A program made the translations under genes and the position numbers. A stretch of DNA of 13,050 nucleotides from CAYHPY01 sp964358485 (GTDB lineage: Bacteria; Elusimicrobiota; Elusimicrobia; UBA1565; UBA9628), in contig CAYHPY010000103.1 in assembly GCA_964358485.1 (NCBI GenBank), positions 1 to 13,050 of the forward strand, given 5' to 3'. Below the pieces are notes generated by a model. The model made no database searches, was not told the DNA's origin, and saw nothing but the letters and a program-made list of their open reading frames with translations. How positions within the stretch are numbered: position 1 is the first letter of the stretch; each line of letters opens with the position of its first letter. Shown piece after piece: positions 12,994 through 13,050 of the stretch.

Positions 12994-13050
12994 GGCGAAC
13001 ACCAGCCTGAGCCGCGGGCGCTATGGGGCCGTCTTCCCCTGAATCTTGCG
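12994..13050 (-). repeat. attC-like site D, cut by the right edge
   Basis: The core on the minus strand is GTTCGCC (13000-12994). The adjoining plus-strand sequence runs AGCC, then GAGCCGCGGGCGCTA (13010-13024), which parallels the left arms of sites A-C, each ending GCCGCGGCGGCTA or CCGCGGCTA at the same distance from the core. The other arm and second core should lie just outside the window. The core matches the core of site C 6 of 7, as required for the start of that cassette. Confidence 0.6.

Larger units (their letters stand above)
8088..13050 (-). mobile_element. Distal end of an integron gene-cassette array (three cassettes, four attC-like sites)
   Basis: Four related imperfect palindromes separate gene modules that are unrelated to one another. 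Taking cleavage after the G of each core GTT on the minus strand, the cassettes are about 8094-8752 (brnTA), 8753-10254 (higBA plus a disrupted secreted-protein gene) and 10255-12999 (nuclease-like and caspase genes). Genes read on the minus strand, and each cassette's last stop lies 13 to 34 bases before its attC. Base composition differs from cassette to cassette and falls well below the GC level of the left part. No integrase is in the window; with this orientation intI and attI should lie to the right of 13050. The array identity is inferred from site structure, not from a recombinase. Confidence 0.8.

Overview
The window looks like a piece of chromosome from a GC-rich, probably uncultivated bacterium. 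The left two thirds use strongly GC-biased third codon positions. The gene content (GT-C type membrane glycosyltransferases, a TPR-fused membrane protein, a radical SAM enzyme, a small zincin protease) would fit Elusimicrobiota, Omnitrophota or deltaproteobacterial-type lineages. No phylogenetic marker is present, so the phylum is not settled.

Left part (1-8010): ordinary chromosomal genes. A minus-strand operon runs zincin-like metalloprotease, then a multi-pass GT-C-like membrane protein with C-terminal TPRs, then a radical SAM protein with an extra cysteine cluster, then an unidentified gene cut by the left edge. The last two junctions are 4-base ATGA overlaps. Divergent from the operon is a small two-CBS-domain protein. 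Next come a zinc-finger methyltransferase (minus) and a second GT-C-like membrane protein (plus) whose start codons overlap. The region suggests cell-surface glycan or lipid modification, but no pathway can be named.

Right part (8088-13050): the tail of an integron gene-cassette array, read on the minus strand. I find three complete attC-like sites of 78-82 bp and a fourth cut by the right edge. Each complete site has AAC/GTT core ends, an imperfect inner stem and one or two unpaired bases on the same side of the stem. The three cassettes are: (1) a BrnT/BrnA toxin-antitoxin pair; (2) a HigB/HigA pair plus a secreted-protein gene broken by a transposase remnant; (3) a PD-(D/E)XK nuclease-like gene followed by a lipoprotein with ankyrin repeats and a caspase-like protease domain. 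Each cassette's last gene stops 13 to 34 bases before its attC site. The 7-base core at the start of each cassette matches the core of its own attC 6 of 7, as expected for excisable circles.

Both toxin-antitoxin pairs carry their own strong promoter (TTGACA, 17-nt spacer, TATACT or TACACT) placed so that transcripts would be leaderless or nearly so. The integrase gene and attI site are not in the window; the array orientation predicts that they lie beyond the right edge. The caspase-ankyrin/nuclease cassette is the least familiar content and the best candidate for an undescribed system.
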